A DNA stretch of 64,000 nt from Gammaproteobacteria bacterium. GTDB taxonomy: Bacteria > Pseudomonadota > Gammaproteobacteria > UBA4575. Made by a program: the position numbers and the translations under genes. Location: positions 1-64,000 of the forward strand of contig JANQOB010000006.1 in the NCBI GenBank assembly GCA_028279275.1. The letters are read 5' to 3'. Numbering within the stretch: the first letter of the stretch is position 1; each line of letters opens with the position of its first letter. A model generated the notes under the pieces. That model saw only the letters and a program-made list of their open reading frames with translations. It was not told the origin of the DNA and did no database searches. Of this stretch, positions 50,799 through 60,049 are shown piece after piece.

Positions 50799-52328
50799 TA
50801 TTTACCAAACAATATAGATCCAGCCATTCTATCTGATCGTAAGCCGCATGCGGTTGTTATCGGCAGTGGTTTTGGTGGCCTCGCTGCAGCAATTCGATTG
50901 GGAGCTCGGAACTATCGAGTCACAGTTTTAGAAAAACTTGATAAGCCTGGTGGGCGTGCTTACGTATATGAACGTGATGGATTTAAATTTGATGCCGGCC
51001 CTACCATTATCACGGCACCTTTTTTGTTGAAAGAACTCTGGAAATTATGTGGCAGAGATTTTGATAAAGAAATTGATTTACGTTTAATGAATCCATTTTA
51101 TCAAATTCGCTTTGATGACGGTAAAACTTTTGACTACAGCGGCGATCTTGAACATGTCAAAACCCAAATTAAAAAATTTAATAAAAAAGATGTGGCAGGT
51201 TTTGAACGTTTCTTAGAAACAAGCGAAAAAATATTCAACGTGGGATTTGAGCAACTGGGACATGTCCCTTTCAATTCAATTACGGATATGTTGCGGATTG
51301 TTCCCAGCATGGTCAAACTAAAAAGTTATCACTCCGTTTATGGCCTCGTAGCAAAATATATTAAAGATCCACATTTACGAATTGCGATGAGTTTTCATCC
51401 CTTGCTAATTGGCGGTAATCCATTTTCAGCAACATCAATTTATGCATTGATTTCCTTTCTCGAACAGCGCTGGGGTGTTCATTCAGTGATGGGTGGAACG
51501 GGTCAATTAATCACTGGGCTAGCCGGATTGATTGAACAACAAGGTAATCAAATTCGATATAACAGCGAGGTTGAAGAAATCACCACAGAAAATTCAATTG
51601 CCACTGGCGTGCGACTAAAATCTGGTGAAACGATTAAAAGCGACATTGTGGTATCGAATGGTGACTCTGCATGGACGATGAGGCACATGCTGTCTGAAAA
51701 AGTACGCACCCGTTGGACAAACAAGCGAATAAGAAAGTCCAAATACTCTAATGGATTATTTGTCTGGTATTTTGGTACTCAACGTACATATCCAGAGGTG
51801 AAACACCATACCATCCTTATGGGTCCAAGATATAAAGAACTCGTTGAAGATATCTTTAATAACAAAATTCTGGCAAAAGACTTTAGCTTATATTTGCATC
51901 GCCCTACTGCCACTGATCCTTCAATGGCGCCTAGTGGCTGCGATACGTTTTATGCATTATCACCTGTTCCAAATTTATCTGCCGATATTGATTGGAAGAA
52001 ACAGGCAGAACCTTATCGAAAAGCGATAGAAAAAAGATTAAGCGAAACGATACTTCCTGATTTAGAAAATAATATCGCAACATCGTTCGTTACTACGCCT
52101 TTAGATTTTAAAAATCGACTGCTTTCATATAAAGGAGCAGGATTCAGTTTTGAACCATTGTTGTCACAAAGTGCATGGTTCAGACCACACAATTTATGTA
52201 AAGAGGTTAAAAATTTATATTTTGTTGGCGCAGGTACACATCCAGGGGCCGGTGTTCCGGGTGTTTTATCTTCAGCACGTGTTCTAGACAGTATTGTACC
52301 CAATGCAAAGGATTTTAATTATGCTTAG
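50793..52328 (+). CDS. crtI: phytoene desaturase
   Basis: 511 residues from TTG 50793. The FAD motif VVIGSGFGGLAAAIRLGA begins about residue 21, and the C-terminal block FVGAGTHPGAGVPGVLSSAR is standard. It desaturates phytoene stepwise to neurosporene or lycopene. No ATG lies before the FAD motif, so TTG inside the PpsR operator, or another rare codon a little downstream, must be used. Confidence 0.95.
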   Translation: MTYLPNNIDPAILSDRKPHAVVIGSGFGGLAAAIRLGARNYRVTVLEKLDKPGGRAYVYERDGFKFDAGPTIITAPFLLKELWKLCGRDFDKEIDLRLMNPFYQIRFDDGKTFDYSGDLEHVKTQIKKFNKKDVAGFERFLETSEKIFNVGFEQLGHVPFNSITDMLRIVPSMVKLKSYHSVYGLVAKYIKDPHLRIAMSFHPLLIGGNPFSATSIYALISFLEQRWGVHSVMGGTGQLITGLAGLIEQQGNQIRYNSEVEEITTENSIATGVRLKSGETIKSDIVVSNGDSAWTMRHMLSEKVRTRWTNKRIRKSKYSNGLFVWYFGTQRTYPEVKHHTILMGPRYKELVEDIFNNKILAKDFSLYLHRPTATDPSMAPSGCDTFYALSPVPNLSADIDWKKQAEPYRKAIEKRLSETILPDLENNIATSFVTTPLDFKNRLLSYKGAGFSFEPLLSQSAWFRPHNLCKEVKNLYFVGAGTHPGAGVPGVLSSARVLDSIVPNAKDFNYA

Positions 52329-53397
52329 CGATTTTACAAAAACCGAATTAGATAAAGTAAACAAATTACTTAAGAATGGATCTAAGTCTTTTTATGCAGC
52401 TTCGTTTTTATTACCTAAACATATAAGAAATCCAGCTAAGGCTTTATATTCTTTTTGTCGAGTTGCGGATGATGAAATAGATCAATCAAGCGACCCATGC
52501 ATTGCCTTAAAAGGTTTACAAGATCGACTGGACAAAATTTACGCATTTGAAAATATTGATAATATTGAAGATCGTGCACTCGCCTCGGTAGTGAGCAACT
52601 TTGCTATTCCGAGAAGTGTATTAGATGCACTTTTAGAAGGATTTACCTGGGACGCGAATGGTAAATTTTACCAAGACTTATCTGATGTCATTGATTATTC
52701 AGTTAGAGTCGCAGGTACGGTTGGAGTCATGATGTCTTTAATCATGGGGAAAAGAGAACCGGATGTCTTAGCTCGTGCGAGTGACTTAGGCGTTGCAATG
52801 CAATTGTCAAATATTGCAAGAGATGTTGGAGAGGATGCTCGTGCCGGAAGAATATATTTACCATTGAGCTGGTTTGAAGAAATGGACCTGGATCATGAAA
52901 AATGGCTCAAAAACCCTAAATTCAATTCCAAAATAAGCGCAATGGTTGAACGCTTACTAAATACTGCCGAAAAACTTTATGAGAGGTCAATGCATGGCAT
53001 TCACGAACTACCAAACGATTGTCAAATTGGAATTAATGCGGCACGCACGCTTTATCGTGAAATTGGACGCACATTATTAAAGCAGGGGCTTGACTCAGTG
53101 AACCATCGCGCTTTCGTTACCAAGCAAAGGAAAATAAAACTTTTATTAAAAGTAATGCTTCAATCAAAACTTAGTCTTCGATCATCTCCTTACAAAAAAT
53201 ATCATGCCCTTGAGGAAGCTGAGTTTCTAATTGACCAAGTGGACATTAATCCACTGCTACCATCTGCATTAAATCCTTTGTATGCAAGGAAAGTATCAAG
53301 CTTTGAGAGAAACGTTGTTTGGGTAATCGATTTATTTGAAGAGCTCGAAAAACGCGAGCAAAATCAAAACTTACCTACTCTGAATAGAGCATCTTAA
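52321..53397 (+). CDS. crtB: phytoene synthase
   Basis: 358 residues from ATG 52321, which overlaps the crtI stop and has AAAGGA 8 nt before it. Asp-rich motifs VADDEIDQSSD and NIARDVGEDARAGRIYLP bind Mg-diphosphate. It condenses two geranylgeranyl diphosphates to phytoene. Last recognisable gene of the photosynthesis cluster. Confidence 0.95.
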   Translation: MLSDFTKTELDKVNKLLKNGSKSFYAASFLLPKHIRNPAKALYSFCRVADDEIDQSSDPCIALKGLQDRLDKIYAFENIDNIEDRALASVVSNFAIPRSVLDALLEGFTWDANGKFYQDLSDVIDYSVRVAGTVGVMMSLIMGKREPDVLARASDLGVAMQLSNIARDVGEDARAGRIYLPLSWFEEMDLDHEKWLKNPKFNSKISAMVERLLNTAEKLYERSMHGIHELPNDCQIGINAARTLYREIGRTLLKQGLDSVNHRAFVTKQRKIKLLLKVMLQSKLSLRSSPYKKYHALEEAEFLIDQVDINPLLPSALNPLYARKVSSFERNVVWVIDLFEELEKREQNQNLPTLNRAS

Positions 53398-53811
53398 CTA
53401 ATCAACATTCTCTTTGTACTCGTATGGTAATTTAGCATGACCATATCTTAGGACTAGTGCAGCAAAAGTGAGCACAAGCATTGCTGCTGAAAGCCAAATT
53501 ACATCTACAGCATCTAAGTCCTTTAAATCTAAAATGATGAATCTCGCGATTGCTACAATGGCAATATAAATTGGGTAGCGAACAGGTAACTTTCCACTAG
53601 TCAAATACAATGCAACCATTGCTAAGACTTCTAAATAAATAAACAGTAGTAAAATATCATGCAGGGCTACACGCCTTAAGCTGACCATGAGCATCACTTC
53701 TTGATAAACAGCAATAATTACACAAATAGTAATCAGGAATAAGGCAAACCATTCAATTACTTGAATGGCTTTCATTACAGCATGGTCGTTAGATAATTTT
53801 GGTTTTGACAT
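53398..53811 (-). CDS. PsiE-family membrane protein
   Basis: 137 residues, four helices, with VYQEVMLMV and LEVLAMVALYL typical of the phosphate-starvation-inducible PsiE family. The function of the family is poorly known. It is convergent with crtB, with zero spacing between stops, and carries a SYK-like polar tail. Confidence 0.75.
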   Translation of the reverse strand: MSKPKLSNDHAVMKAIQVIEWFALFLITICVIIAVYQEVMLMVSLRRVALHDILLLFIYLEVLAMVALYLTSGKLPVRYPIYIAIVAIARFIILDLKDLDAVDVIWLSAAMLVLTFAALVLRYGHAKLPYEYKENVD

Positions 53812-53875
53812 TTTATTTTACCCCAGCATCTGTTTTGTTCTGGTTTTTTTTATATAAAAGCTAAAATTAACAATA

Positions 53876-54346
53876 TCATAAACTCCGACGTGAATATCTA
53901 GGTCGCCAAATACTTATTAGCACATTAATTGCCACTACCCCCAGCATTACCCATAAAGATACCCACTCTTGTCTTGTTAATTCGGCATGTAAAACAAGAT
54001 CAAAATTACTATTATTGACTAATTCTTGTGCTTTCTGTGCAGGCCCTGATATTCCAATAAGCACCCATTCAAACATCAATAACCCCAGTGCGGCTTTAAT
54101 CCATACCCAGCCTGCATTATGAAAAGCGTCGTTAAATGCTAAGGAAAGCAGGCCAGACACCAGCACGACTGTAAAAGATGGAATTAATAAGTATTTATTG
54201 AATACGGTAATTGTATGTCGCAAATTAGCGTATTCGGCACTGTGAGTTTGATCCGGAAGAATGGATAAAATAATTAAGTGGCTAATCAAAGCCGCAGATA
54301 GACCAAATGCACTCAGAGTGTGGGAAAATTTAAGTACCTTTTTCAA
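53876..54346 (-). CDS. four-helix membrane protein of unknown function
   Basis: 156 residues with four hydrophobic segments, starting MKKVLKFSHTLSAFGLSAAL. A single His in the first helix and another (HTITVF) could be cofactor ligands, but no family signature is certain; DUF2269-like proteins have a similar layout. It lies upstream of psiE on the same strand. Confidence 0.65.
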   Translation of the reverse strand: MKKVLKFSHTLSAFGLSAALISHLIILSILPDQTHSAEYANLRHTITVFNKYLLIPSFTVVLVSGLLSLAFNDAFHNAGWVWIKAALGLLMFEWVLIGISGPAQKAQELVNNSNFDLVLHAELTRQEWVSLWVMLGVVAINVLISIWRPRYSRRSL

Positions 54347-54569
54347 ATTATTTTAAAAAATTGTTGCCGGTTTAAATATATTGTGCATTTTCTTATATTT
54401 AACTTTTATACGTTTAGCAAATAAGCAGCAGATCTCCTGAGCTGACAAGATATAAGAACAATAGAAACTGCTTTTCTTTCCCAAAAAAAACAGTATCTAA
54501 ATCGAATTTAGATAATCAGTCTTTTTAAGTTCAGTAGATGCTAATTATAGACTGAACAAAGTGTAATAG

Positions 54570-55364
54570 TCATTTAATTAGCTTTCTATATAGGTGCCAT
54601 GTTGCATGTCCCAAAACCGGTACGACTACAACTAGTCCTACCAATAATATAGCTGCACCAGTGACTAAAAGTGCTGCAACAATCAAACCCCATACAGCCA
54701 TGACAAATCTATTAGTCACTACAGCATTGATTGATGTTGCAATTGCGGTCCTTGCACTCACATTTTTATCAAGAAGTAATGGATAGGAAACTACAGAAAT
54801 TGAAAACGCAACCACAGCGAAGATAAAACCGATAATCGTTCCATAAAATATCAACCCACTCCCTTGTCGTGTTGAAAGAACCTCACTGTAAAACTCGGTG
54901 ATTGAATCAGGTGGTGTTGTACTGAAGGAACCAAAATAAATAAATTGCGCCATGAATAACCAGGCGGCATACAAAAACATCATAAGCACAGAAAGCGCAA
55001 CTATAGAAGGAAATGAGGGTGTATGAATGAAATGAAATGCTGACCGCCAAGTAATATTATCAACTCCCTGCTCGCGCTGACGACTCATTTCATAAAGACC
55101 AACTAAAACTACCGGACCAAGAAGTGCAAAACCAGAAACTACTGGAAAGGCAAGATATCTTAAATTTAAATCAATGAAATAGAGTGTTATTAACAAAGCG
55201 GCTAACGGATAAAAAATACATAAAAATAAAATAATATGCGGGTTCGAATTAAAGTCTTTGAAACCTGAATTTAATGCTTGGAAAAGATCATTTATACCGA
55301 TCACACGGATTTCAATATCATTTGATGAAATCTGCTCATTTTTGGTTAGTACGTCTTGAGCCAT
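54570..55364 (-). CDS. DUF2189 membrane protein
   Basis: 264 residues, about six helices. DLFQALNSGFKDFNSNPHI at the start of the first helix and VLGHATWHLYRKLI at the C-terminus are DUF2189 features. The family is common in proteobacteria and of unknown function. It is followed by about 220 bp without genes before the next minus-strand gene. Confidence 0.8.
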   Translation of the reverse strand: MAQDVLTKNEQISSNDIEIRVIGINDLFQALNSGFKDFNSNPHIILFLCIFYPLAALLITLYFIDLNLRYLAFPVVSGFALLGPVVLVGLYEMSRQREQGVDNITWRSAFHFIHTPSFPSIVALSVLMMFLYAAWLFMAQFIYFGSFSTTPPDSITEFYSEVLSTRQGSGLIFYGTIIGFIFAVVAFSISVVSYPLLLDKNVSARTAIATSINAVVTNRFVMAVWGLIVAALLVTGAAILLVGLVVVVPVLGHATWHLYRKLIK

Positions 55365-55783
55365 ATCTAAACTCCCCTTTTTTTGTGAGGTTCATACCTA
55401 GCTTTATAGATATTATCTTAGGGTATATGCAAAGTCATTTAATCAAAAAACTAATTATTTAATGTTAGTTATCGAGTAGATTTATAAGAAAGTAGTTACA
55501 GGTAATGTAATTCAATTTTAATATGCGCAATATTGAACGTATTTATATATTTGTAGATTATTCAATTTCAATAATCACGCTTGTTAAAAAATTAACTCAT
55601 ACATCGTTGCAATAATGTTTATTATTTCTAATACCACACCCTCTTCAACAGAATGTAAAAATATAAATTGAAGCTTGCTTCTGAATTAAATTACATCAGA
55701 GGTAGGAGTCGAACCGACAGGGTATTATCTATTGAGGGATGTTTGTTCTAACCATGCATATGCTCGCTTACAGCTAATTCAGG
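55365..55783. other. 419-bp gap holding a tRNA remnant
   Basis: AT-rich DNA without a credible gene. The only recognisable element is the tRNA-Leu 3'-half remnant at 55701-55740. No terminator hairpin with a T tract was found. Confidence 0.5.
55701..55740 (-). pseudogene. degenerate 3' half of a tRNA-Leu
   Basis: The minus-strand sequence ATCCCTCAATAGATAATACC, then CTGTCGGTTCGACTCC, matches the anticodon-stem, variable-arm and T-arm part of the intact tRNA-Leu(UAA) at 56410-56497 with a few changes. The acceptor end and CCA are lost (CTACCTCTGAT instead of GGCCCCGGGCACCA) and no 5' half is present. It is a decayed partial duplicate, as left by tandem duplication or an old integration event. 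Confidence 0.75.
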
Positions 55784-56239
55784 TCATAAAATCTCAAAGA
55801 AAATATGCCTTAGATAGATAATCGAGTAAGGAATATCAAAAATAAATGAAAATAACATTACAACAGTAATTGCCCCTGACCATATTGAGAAAGCCGACAA
55901 CTTATTGGATAAGAATGGTCGTTTAGTAAGCAATAAATATAAAGAAGGAGACCAGAAAATAACATGGATTAATGCGTTGAATCCCGCGAGCTGCAGCTGA
56001 ACTAGACCAAATACAGATGAGAAAATTAAAGTCAAAAAGCCTGCTATATAACCTCCAACTACCCAGCGTGCGATAGAATGTCGCTTAACAAAAAATAGTC
56101 CAGCTGCAAAACAGGCTGTCGCTAATACTATCCAAATCATCACCCAAAGCGGTGTAACTTCCATTCCTTGGGCATCAAAAATTTCTAAGGCACGATAACC
56201 TTTTTGATATTCGGTAGTTTGTACAAGTAGCTCAATCAT
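55784..56239 (-). CDS. membrane protein of unknown function
   Basis: 151 residues, four helices: LWVMIWIVLATACFAAGLFF, WVVGGYIAGFLTLIFSSVFG, ALIHVIFWSPSLYLLL and a C-terminal one. I do not recognise the family. It lies between the tRNA-Leu remnant and the intact tRNA-Leu, so the segment it occupies might be an insertion. Confidence 0.65.
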   Translation of the reverse strand: MIELLVQTTEYQKGYRALEIFDAQGMEVTPLWVMIWIVLATACFAAGLFFVKRHSIARWVVGGYIAGFLTLIFSSVFGLVQLQLAGFNALIHVIFWSPSLYLLLTKRPFLSNKLSAFSIWSGAITVVMLFSFIFDIPYSIIYLRHIFFEIL

Positions 56240-56409
56240 GAATAATCAAAAAATGTCCGCCTTGGATCATTAGCGGCCATTATGTGGATAGATTGAAAAA
56301 TTTTGTATTTTTTAGAAGTTAAAGATTATATGAAGCCTATAAGTAGCAATTTTTAAAGCATATGTGTAATAGCTTACATTAGATATAGTCTATAAGTGCT
56401 TGTATTAAA

Positions 56410-56497
56410 TGGTGCCCGGGGCCGGAGTCGAACCGGCACGGTATTATCTACCGAGGGATTTTAAGTCCCTTGCGTCTACCAATTTCGCCACCCGGGC
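56410..56497 (-). tRNA. leuZ: tRNA-Leu (UAA)
   Basis: The acceptor stem pairs GCCCGGG with CCCGGGC, the anticodon loop is CTTAAAA (anticodon TAA), there is a long variable arm, and the T arm is GGTTCGACTCC. CCA is encoded (56410-56412). 85 nt plus CCA. Confidence 0.95.
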
Positions 56498-56529
56498 AAA
56501 GAAATAGAATCGCTTCGCGATTGTATAAT

Positions 56530-56552
56530 TTCCGCGCAGTAGCCGCGCGGAA
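56530..56552. other. hairpin in tRNA spacer
   Basis: TTCCGCGC (56530-56537) and GCGCGGAA (56545-56552) form a perfect 8-bp stem with a 7-nt loop. A smaller hairpin, AATCGC-TTC-GCGATT, lies nearer tRNA-Leu. They probably aid processing of the dicistronic tRNA transcript. Confidence 0.55.
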
Positions 56553-56555
56553 GTC

Positions 56556-56629
56556 TGGAGGCTAGGACCGGAATCGAACCGGTGTCTACGGTTTTGCAAA
56601 CCGCTGTATAACCACTCTACCACCTAGCC
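56556..56629 (-). tRNA. cysT: tRNA-Cys (GCA)
   Basis: GGCTAGG pairs with CCTAGCC, the anticodon loop is TTTGCAAA (GCA), the T arm is GGTTCGATTCC, and CCA is encoded. 71 nt plus CCA. It is transcribed ahead of tRNA-Leu, the same order as cysT-leuZ of enterobacteria; no tRNA-Gly was found upstream. Confidence 0.95.
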
Positions 56630-56670
56630 AAACTAACTATTAAATGAGTATGTTCAAGACTAATACAAAT

Positions 56671-56699
56671 AAAAAAACCTCGGAAGGAACCAGAGGTTT
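56671..56699 (-). terminator. intrinsic terminator upstream of tRNA-Cys
   Basis: On the minus strand AAACCTC (56699-56693), an 11-nt loop and GAGGTTT (56681-56675) are followed by TTTT. It would stop minus-strand transcription entering the tRNA pair, yet no gene precedes it for several hundred bases. Confidence 0.7.
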
Positions 56700-56798
56700 G
56701 CTTGGCGGAGCTCTATCTAATATGTGAGCTATATTAGCAATCCATAACGATGTGTAAAAGTACTTTAATTTGCAGCTATCTATTTGAAAATGCTGATA

Positions 56799-56820
56799 TA
56801 AAAAAGCCCATTCAATGGAC
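56799..56820 (-). terminator. second minus-strand terminator-like hairpin
   Basis: On the minus strand GTCCAT-TGA-ATGGGC forms a 6-bp stem (one wobble) followed directly by six T. No open gene ends here. Confidence 0.55.
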
Positions 56821-57202
56821 ATATCCAGCCCGTTTTTCTCAAATCATTTAGTAGTGCCTCAACCTAGCTTGATTCTAACAGCCATGTTTCGAGTTCATTA
56901 CGCGCTAGATCATTTAATTTCTAGATCAGGTATACGAGCCTATTGCTGAGCGTTTAGCCAGTTTTCATTCATCTATTTCAGAGTAGATACTGCATGACTA
57001 TTAGTGACTTGGAAGGCTTATCGCCTTGTAACCTTTTTTTACAATTCAGTTGAAACACAGCAACTTGTTAAACTTTGTTAACACCCTACATTCAGTAAGA
57101 ATCTGCGAGGTCTATCAATATCAGCAAGTACTAAATTTGACACTATAAATCTTTAATTTTCCTGTTTATTAGCTGCGACATGAATAAATAAGGACATTTT
57201 TC

Positions 57203-57688
57203 GTGAGTGATAAATTAGATAAAAATGAAAAAAAAACTGGTACTCCTGATGCATGTTTAGAGATTAATGCAGCTTCAGTACTATTTGGCTTGAGCTTAGT
57301 AAACAAAGCAAAGTTACATTTAAAAAAGCCATTACAACAAGCAAATTTGACCTTAACACAGTGGTTGGTGTTGAAAATAATTTATCTGGGACGTGCGGAC
57401 ACCCCAACCAGTATTTCCAAAACGATCGATGCTGATCCAACGACAATTACTCGTCATCTAGATAGTTTAGAGGAAAGAGGCTTAATTGAACGTTACCATG
57501 ATAAAGGCGACCGACGCGTTATCCAATTAGTCATTACTAAAAAAGGAATTTCGGTCGCTAAATCAATTTATCAGGGCTATTCAGGTATATTTAATGATAT
57601 TGAACGCTATATGACACCGGATGAGCGTGTCATTTGGAAAAAAATAGAACATTGTGTTCATGAGCATTTAAAACAACAAATAAATTAA
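57203..57688 (+). CDS. MarR-family transcriptional regulator
   Basis: 161 residues, GTG start with AAGGAC 8 nt upstream. The winged helix is clear: LTLTQWLVLKIIY, TSISKTIDADPTTITRHLDSLEERGLIER (recognition helix) and the wing HDKGDRRVIQL. The ligand and targets are unknown. It is convergent with the BAX-inhibitor gene. Confidence 0.9.
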   Translation: MSDKLDKNEKKTGTPDACLEINAASVLFGLSLVNKAKLHLKKPLQQANLTLTQWLVLKIIYLGRADTPTSISKTIDADPTTITRHLDSLEERGLIERYHDKGDRRVIQLVITKKGISVAKSIYQGYSGIFNDIERYMTPDERVIWKKIEHCVHEHLKQQIN

Positions 57689-57715
57689 TACGCACTCTTC
57701 ACGCACTCACCCACC

Positions 57716-58384
57716 CTACTCTTGCGCGAATCCTATTAAATGCAGCAGTGAAGCGAAGATATTGTAAATGCTCAAAAAGATGCCTGTTGTGGCCATAATA
57801 TAATTCGTTTCGCCACCATTAATAATGCGGCTGGTATCAAACAGAATAAGCCCACTAAAAAGTAAAATGACTGCAGCATTAATTGCCAACCACAGACCTG
57901 GCATTTGAATAAATATTCCCGCCAATGCAGACAATAAAACTACAATCAATCCAGCAAAGAGAAAGCCACCTAAAAAGCTAAAATCTCTTTGAGTGGTTAG
58001 CGCATAACCAGACAAGCCTAAAAATATAACTGCAGTCCCACCCATGGCAGTGGCTATGAGTTGGCCACCATTGGCCATGCTCAAGTAATGATTAAGTATC
58101 GGCCCCAAACCAAATCCAAGAAGGCCCGTAAACGCGAACACCACGGCAATACCTGCTGCTGAATTCGCAGTACGTGGCAAAACGAACCAAATCAGTGCTA
58201 AGGCTGCAATAGAGCACGCTAAGCTGGCACCATGACCAATATTAGCTGCGGTTGATGCCATCGCCATTACCGCACTGAAGATAAGTGTGGCGGCTAATAA
58301 TGCATAGGTATTGCGCAGTACTTTATTGGTAGAAAGTACTTGAGTATTGGAAACAGTAGGTGAATTAAAACTTGTGTTACTCAT
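57716..58384 (-). CDS. BAX inhibitor-1/YccA family membrane protein
   Basis: 222 residues with seven helices. The start LSTNKVLRNTYALLAATLIFSA and the end SIYNIFASLLHLIGFAQE are typical of YbhL/YccA proteins. Members are Ca2+-leak or FtsH-modulating membrane proteins. Confidence 0.9.
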   Translation of the reverse strand: MSNTSFNSPTVSNTQVLSTNKVLRNTYALLAATLIFSAVMAMASTAANIGHGASLACSIAALALIWFVLPRTANSAAGIAVVFAFTGLLGFGLGPILNHYLSMANGGQLIATAMGGTAVIFLGLSGYALTTQRDFSFLGGFLFAGLIVVLLSALAGIFIQMPGLWLAINAAVILLFSGLILFDTSRIINGGETNYIMATTGIFLSIYNIFASLLHLIGFAQE

Positions 58385-58465
58385 ATGTTTATATAATTGC
58401 TCTCTCAGTTAAAAAAATGTAATTGAATTGATAAGTTCAAACTAAACACATTTAAAAAAGATCAA

Positions 58466-58558
58466 TCACAATAAGCCGAACGCTAACAACATTATTGCTG
58501 TTAGCGTAGCAAGTCCGTACCACAATCGACTTTCTAAAAATTGTGCATGATTTTTCAT
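58466..58558 (-). CDS. possible 30-residue membrane peptide
   Basis: MKNHAQFLESRLWYGLATLT then IMLLAFGLL: a polar N-terminus and one membrane helix. No Shine-Dalgarno is visible. The reading frame contains an inverted repeat, CGCTAACA/TGTTAGCG, so the DNA may instead be a structured leader. Confidence 0.3.
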   Translation of the reverse strand: MKNHAQFLESRLWYGLATLTAIMLLAFGLL

Positions 58559-58646
58559 CTGTACAACTTTATTAATGTTTAGATATATGGGCGCGTTCAT
58601 TGTAGATTAATCTTAATAATTATCTTCGTAGATGTTATTGTAGATG

Positions 58647-59339
58647 TTATTGATTTTTACCTACGACCGGATACTCTCCTTTCAAATTGATTTGCATGTC
58701 ATCCATTTGAACAAAACTATGTTCTTCATTAACATAAAAATCAGGCCTCAAGTAAATGGCTTCAAACACCCACTTCAATGCAATATAGGCTTCTTTAAAT
58801 TTATTTGTATTCAATGCATCACGTGCTGTAAGTAAACTTGCGTAGGCAAAAGGATAGTCAAAGTAGGCTGCAAACTCGTCATTTGCCTGGCCTGCTCCAT
58901 CGCCTTCGTAGAAGATACCTGATTTATACTTAGAATGAAGCGTTGGAAAAACTTCTTCATTGTATATCGTGTCCTTCGCTACACGTGGATACATGAACCA
59001 ATATTCTCTTTTGTTATCCACAACAAGTGGGCTTTTCGCTTCAACATGAGTATCAGGTGATAACTCTTCCTTAATTTTAAGAATAGAAGATAAGGCATTT
59101 TCAACATGCTGTATCGAATCCCAGGTATTAGATTCCACAGACATCAATGAACTTTCAGTATTCCTGAGAACATCTTCAATTAAAGCCTGAACATTCGAGG
59201 CAGATTTATTGTTATCTTTATCTTTATTCACGTTTGTTCCAGCTGATGCCGTTGTAGCAACAGAAAGCAAGAATACAGAAACGATGAACAATTTTAACAA
59301 AACTAATTTGTTCGATAAAAAGTAAATATTTTTTTTCAT
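58647..59339 (-). CDS. exported protein of unknown function
   Basis: 230 residues from ATG 59339 (AGGTG upstream; a GTG three codons earlier is open). Signal peptide: KKNIYFLSNK, hydrophobic LLKLFIVSVFLLSVATTASA, then GTNVNKDKDNN. A helical segment with several Asn/Ser follows, then YPFAYASLLTARDALNTNKF, which looks like a helical repeat. It directly follows the HPF-like gene on the same strand. No family recognised. Confidence 0.75.
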   Translation of the reverse strand: MKKNIYFLSNKLVLLKLFIVSVFLLSVATTASAGTNVNKDKDNNKSASNVQALIEDVLRNTESSLMSVESNTWDSIQHVENALSSILKIKEELSPDTHVEAKSPLVVDNKREYWFMYPRVAKDTIYNEEVFPTLHSKYKSGIFYEGDGAGQANDEFAAYFDYPFAYASLLTARDALNTNKFKEAYIALKWVFEAIYLRPDFYVNEEHSFVQMDDMQINLKGEYPVVGKNQ

Positions 59340-59340
59340 G

Positions 59341-59730
59341 TTAAACACCTATTAATTGTTGGTTAATTTCTTGGTAATTTCTATGTTTAAATTTGTTTCG
59401 ATTTTGTTTCAGAAATCTTATACGTGACTGAAGCGTATGTAGCTTGTTAACTTTCTCGAATAGTTTTATTCTCAATTGATGGATCGCTGTTTCCAGTGCA
59501 AGTGTAATTTCACCTGCACGATATCTAGCATACGTAGATTTATCGTTTACATTATCCATTACTATTTGGCATACAATTTTGTCACTACCACTACTCGCTT
59601 TGCTTAGCAGTATTCTTAGTGTCTTGATATCTGAGTTATAAGACTCCAACAATGTGTTAACTCGATTTTCTATATATCGATAAAACTTTGGCGTAATCTT
59701 AATATTCTTCGTTTCTATATGAATATCCAT
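59341..59730 (-). CDS. HPF/RaiA-like ribosome-associated protein
   Basis: 129 residues. The beta-alpha-beta-beta-beta-alpha pattern of the sigma-54 modulation/HPF family is visible: MDIHIETKNIKITPKFYRYI, a helix, SDIKTLRILLSKAS, VCQIVMDN, then a helix ALETAIHQLRIKLFEKV. The C-terminal tail is highly basic (KQNRNKFKHRN), fitting rRNA binding. Confidence 0.7.
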   Translation of the reverse strand: MDIHIETKNIKITPKFYRYIENRVNTLLESYNSDIKTLRILLSKASSGSDKIVCQIVMDNVNDKSTYARYRAGEITLALETAIHQLRIKLFEKVNKLHTLQSRIRFLKQNRNKFKHRNYQEINQQLIGV

Positions 59731-60049
59731 TAATCATTTCTCATACATTTGAATTGCGTAAAAGTTTATGGTTAATAAACAATTCGAACAATTCGTTTTA
59801 TTTTTAACGATTATTCGGTTTTATGGTTCAATTCGTGACAAGGTGCGCAAGAGGTTTGTTAAGAACAACAAGCGGTTGCTCTTATAATATGTAAGGTCGA
59901 ATCAGTCCTCAGATCATTGAAGAATTCAGGTTTTCTCTCCAATTATATGAATTCGCACAACTTTAACCTTACTATTGGAAAACAATAAACGAATTGTTAC
60001 CGCTGCGTATGATCGTAGAATAAGCTGAGGTTAAACAGCTGAGAAATAG
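59731..60049. other. divergent promoter region between two HPF-like genes
   Basis: 319 bp without a gene. It contains tandem copies of aacaattcg (about 59778-59796) and a TATAAT hexamer near 59885 in plus orientation. No operator is recognised. Confidence 0.35.

Larger units (their letters stand above)
56630..57202. other. 573-bp region without genes; possible small RNA
   Basis: No convincing protein gene. Two minus-strand intrinsic-terminator shapes occur (56671-56699 and 56799-56820), plus a weak plus-strand hairpin at 57013-57027. Terminators without a preceding gene suggest a short minus-strand RNA. The segment before 57203 would contain the marR promoter. Confidence 0.4.

Noticed and set aside
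56678-56695. GGAAGGAACCAG resembles the SRP RNA core motif GGAAGGAAGCAG
   Set aside because: It is the loop of a simple terminator hairpin; the surrounding 4.5S RNA helix and partner strand are absent.
56640-56822. 60-codon minus-strand frame between tRNA-Cys and marR
   Set aside because: It runs through both terminator hairpins, has no Shine-Dalgarno and no family resemblance.
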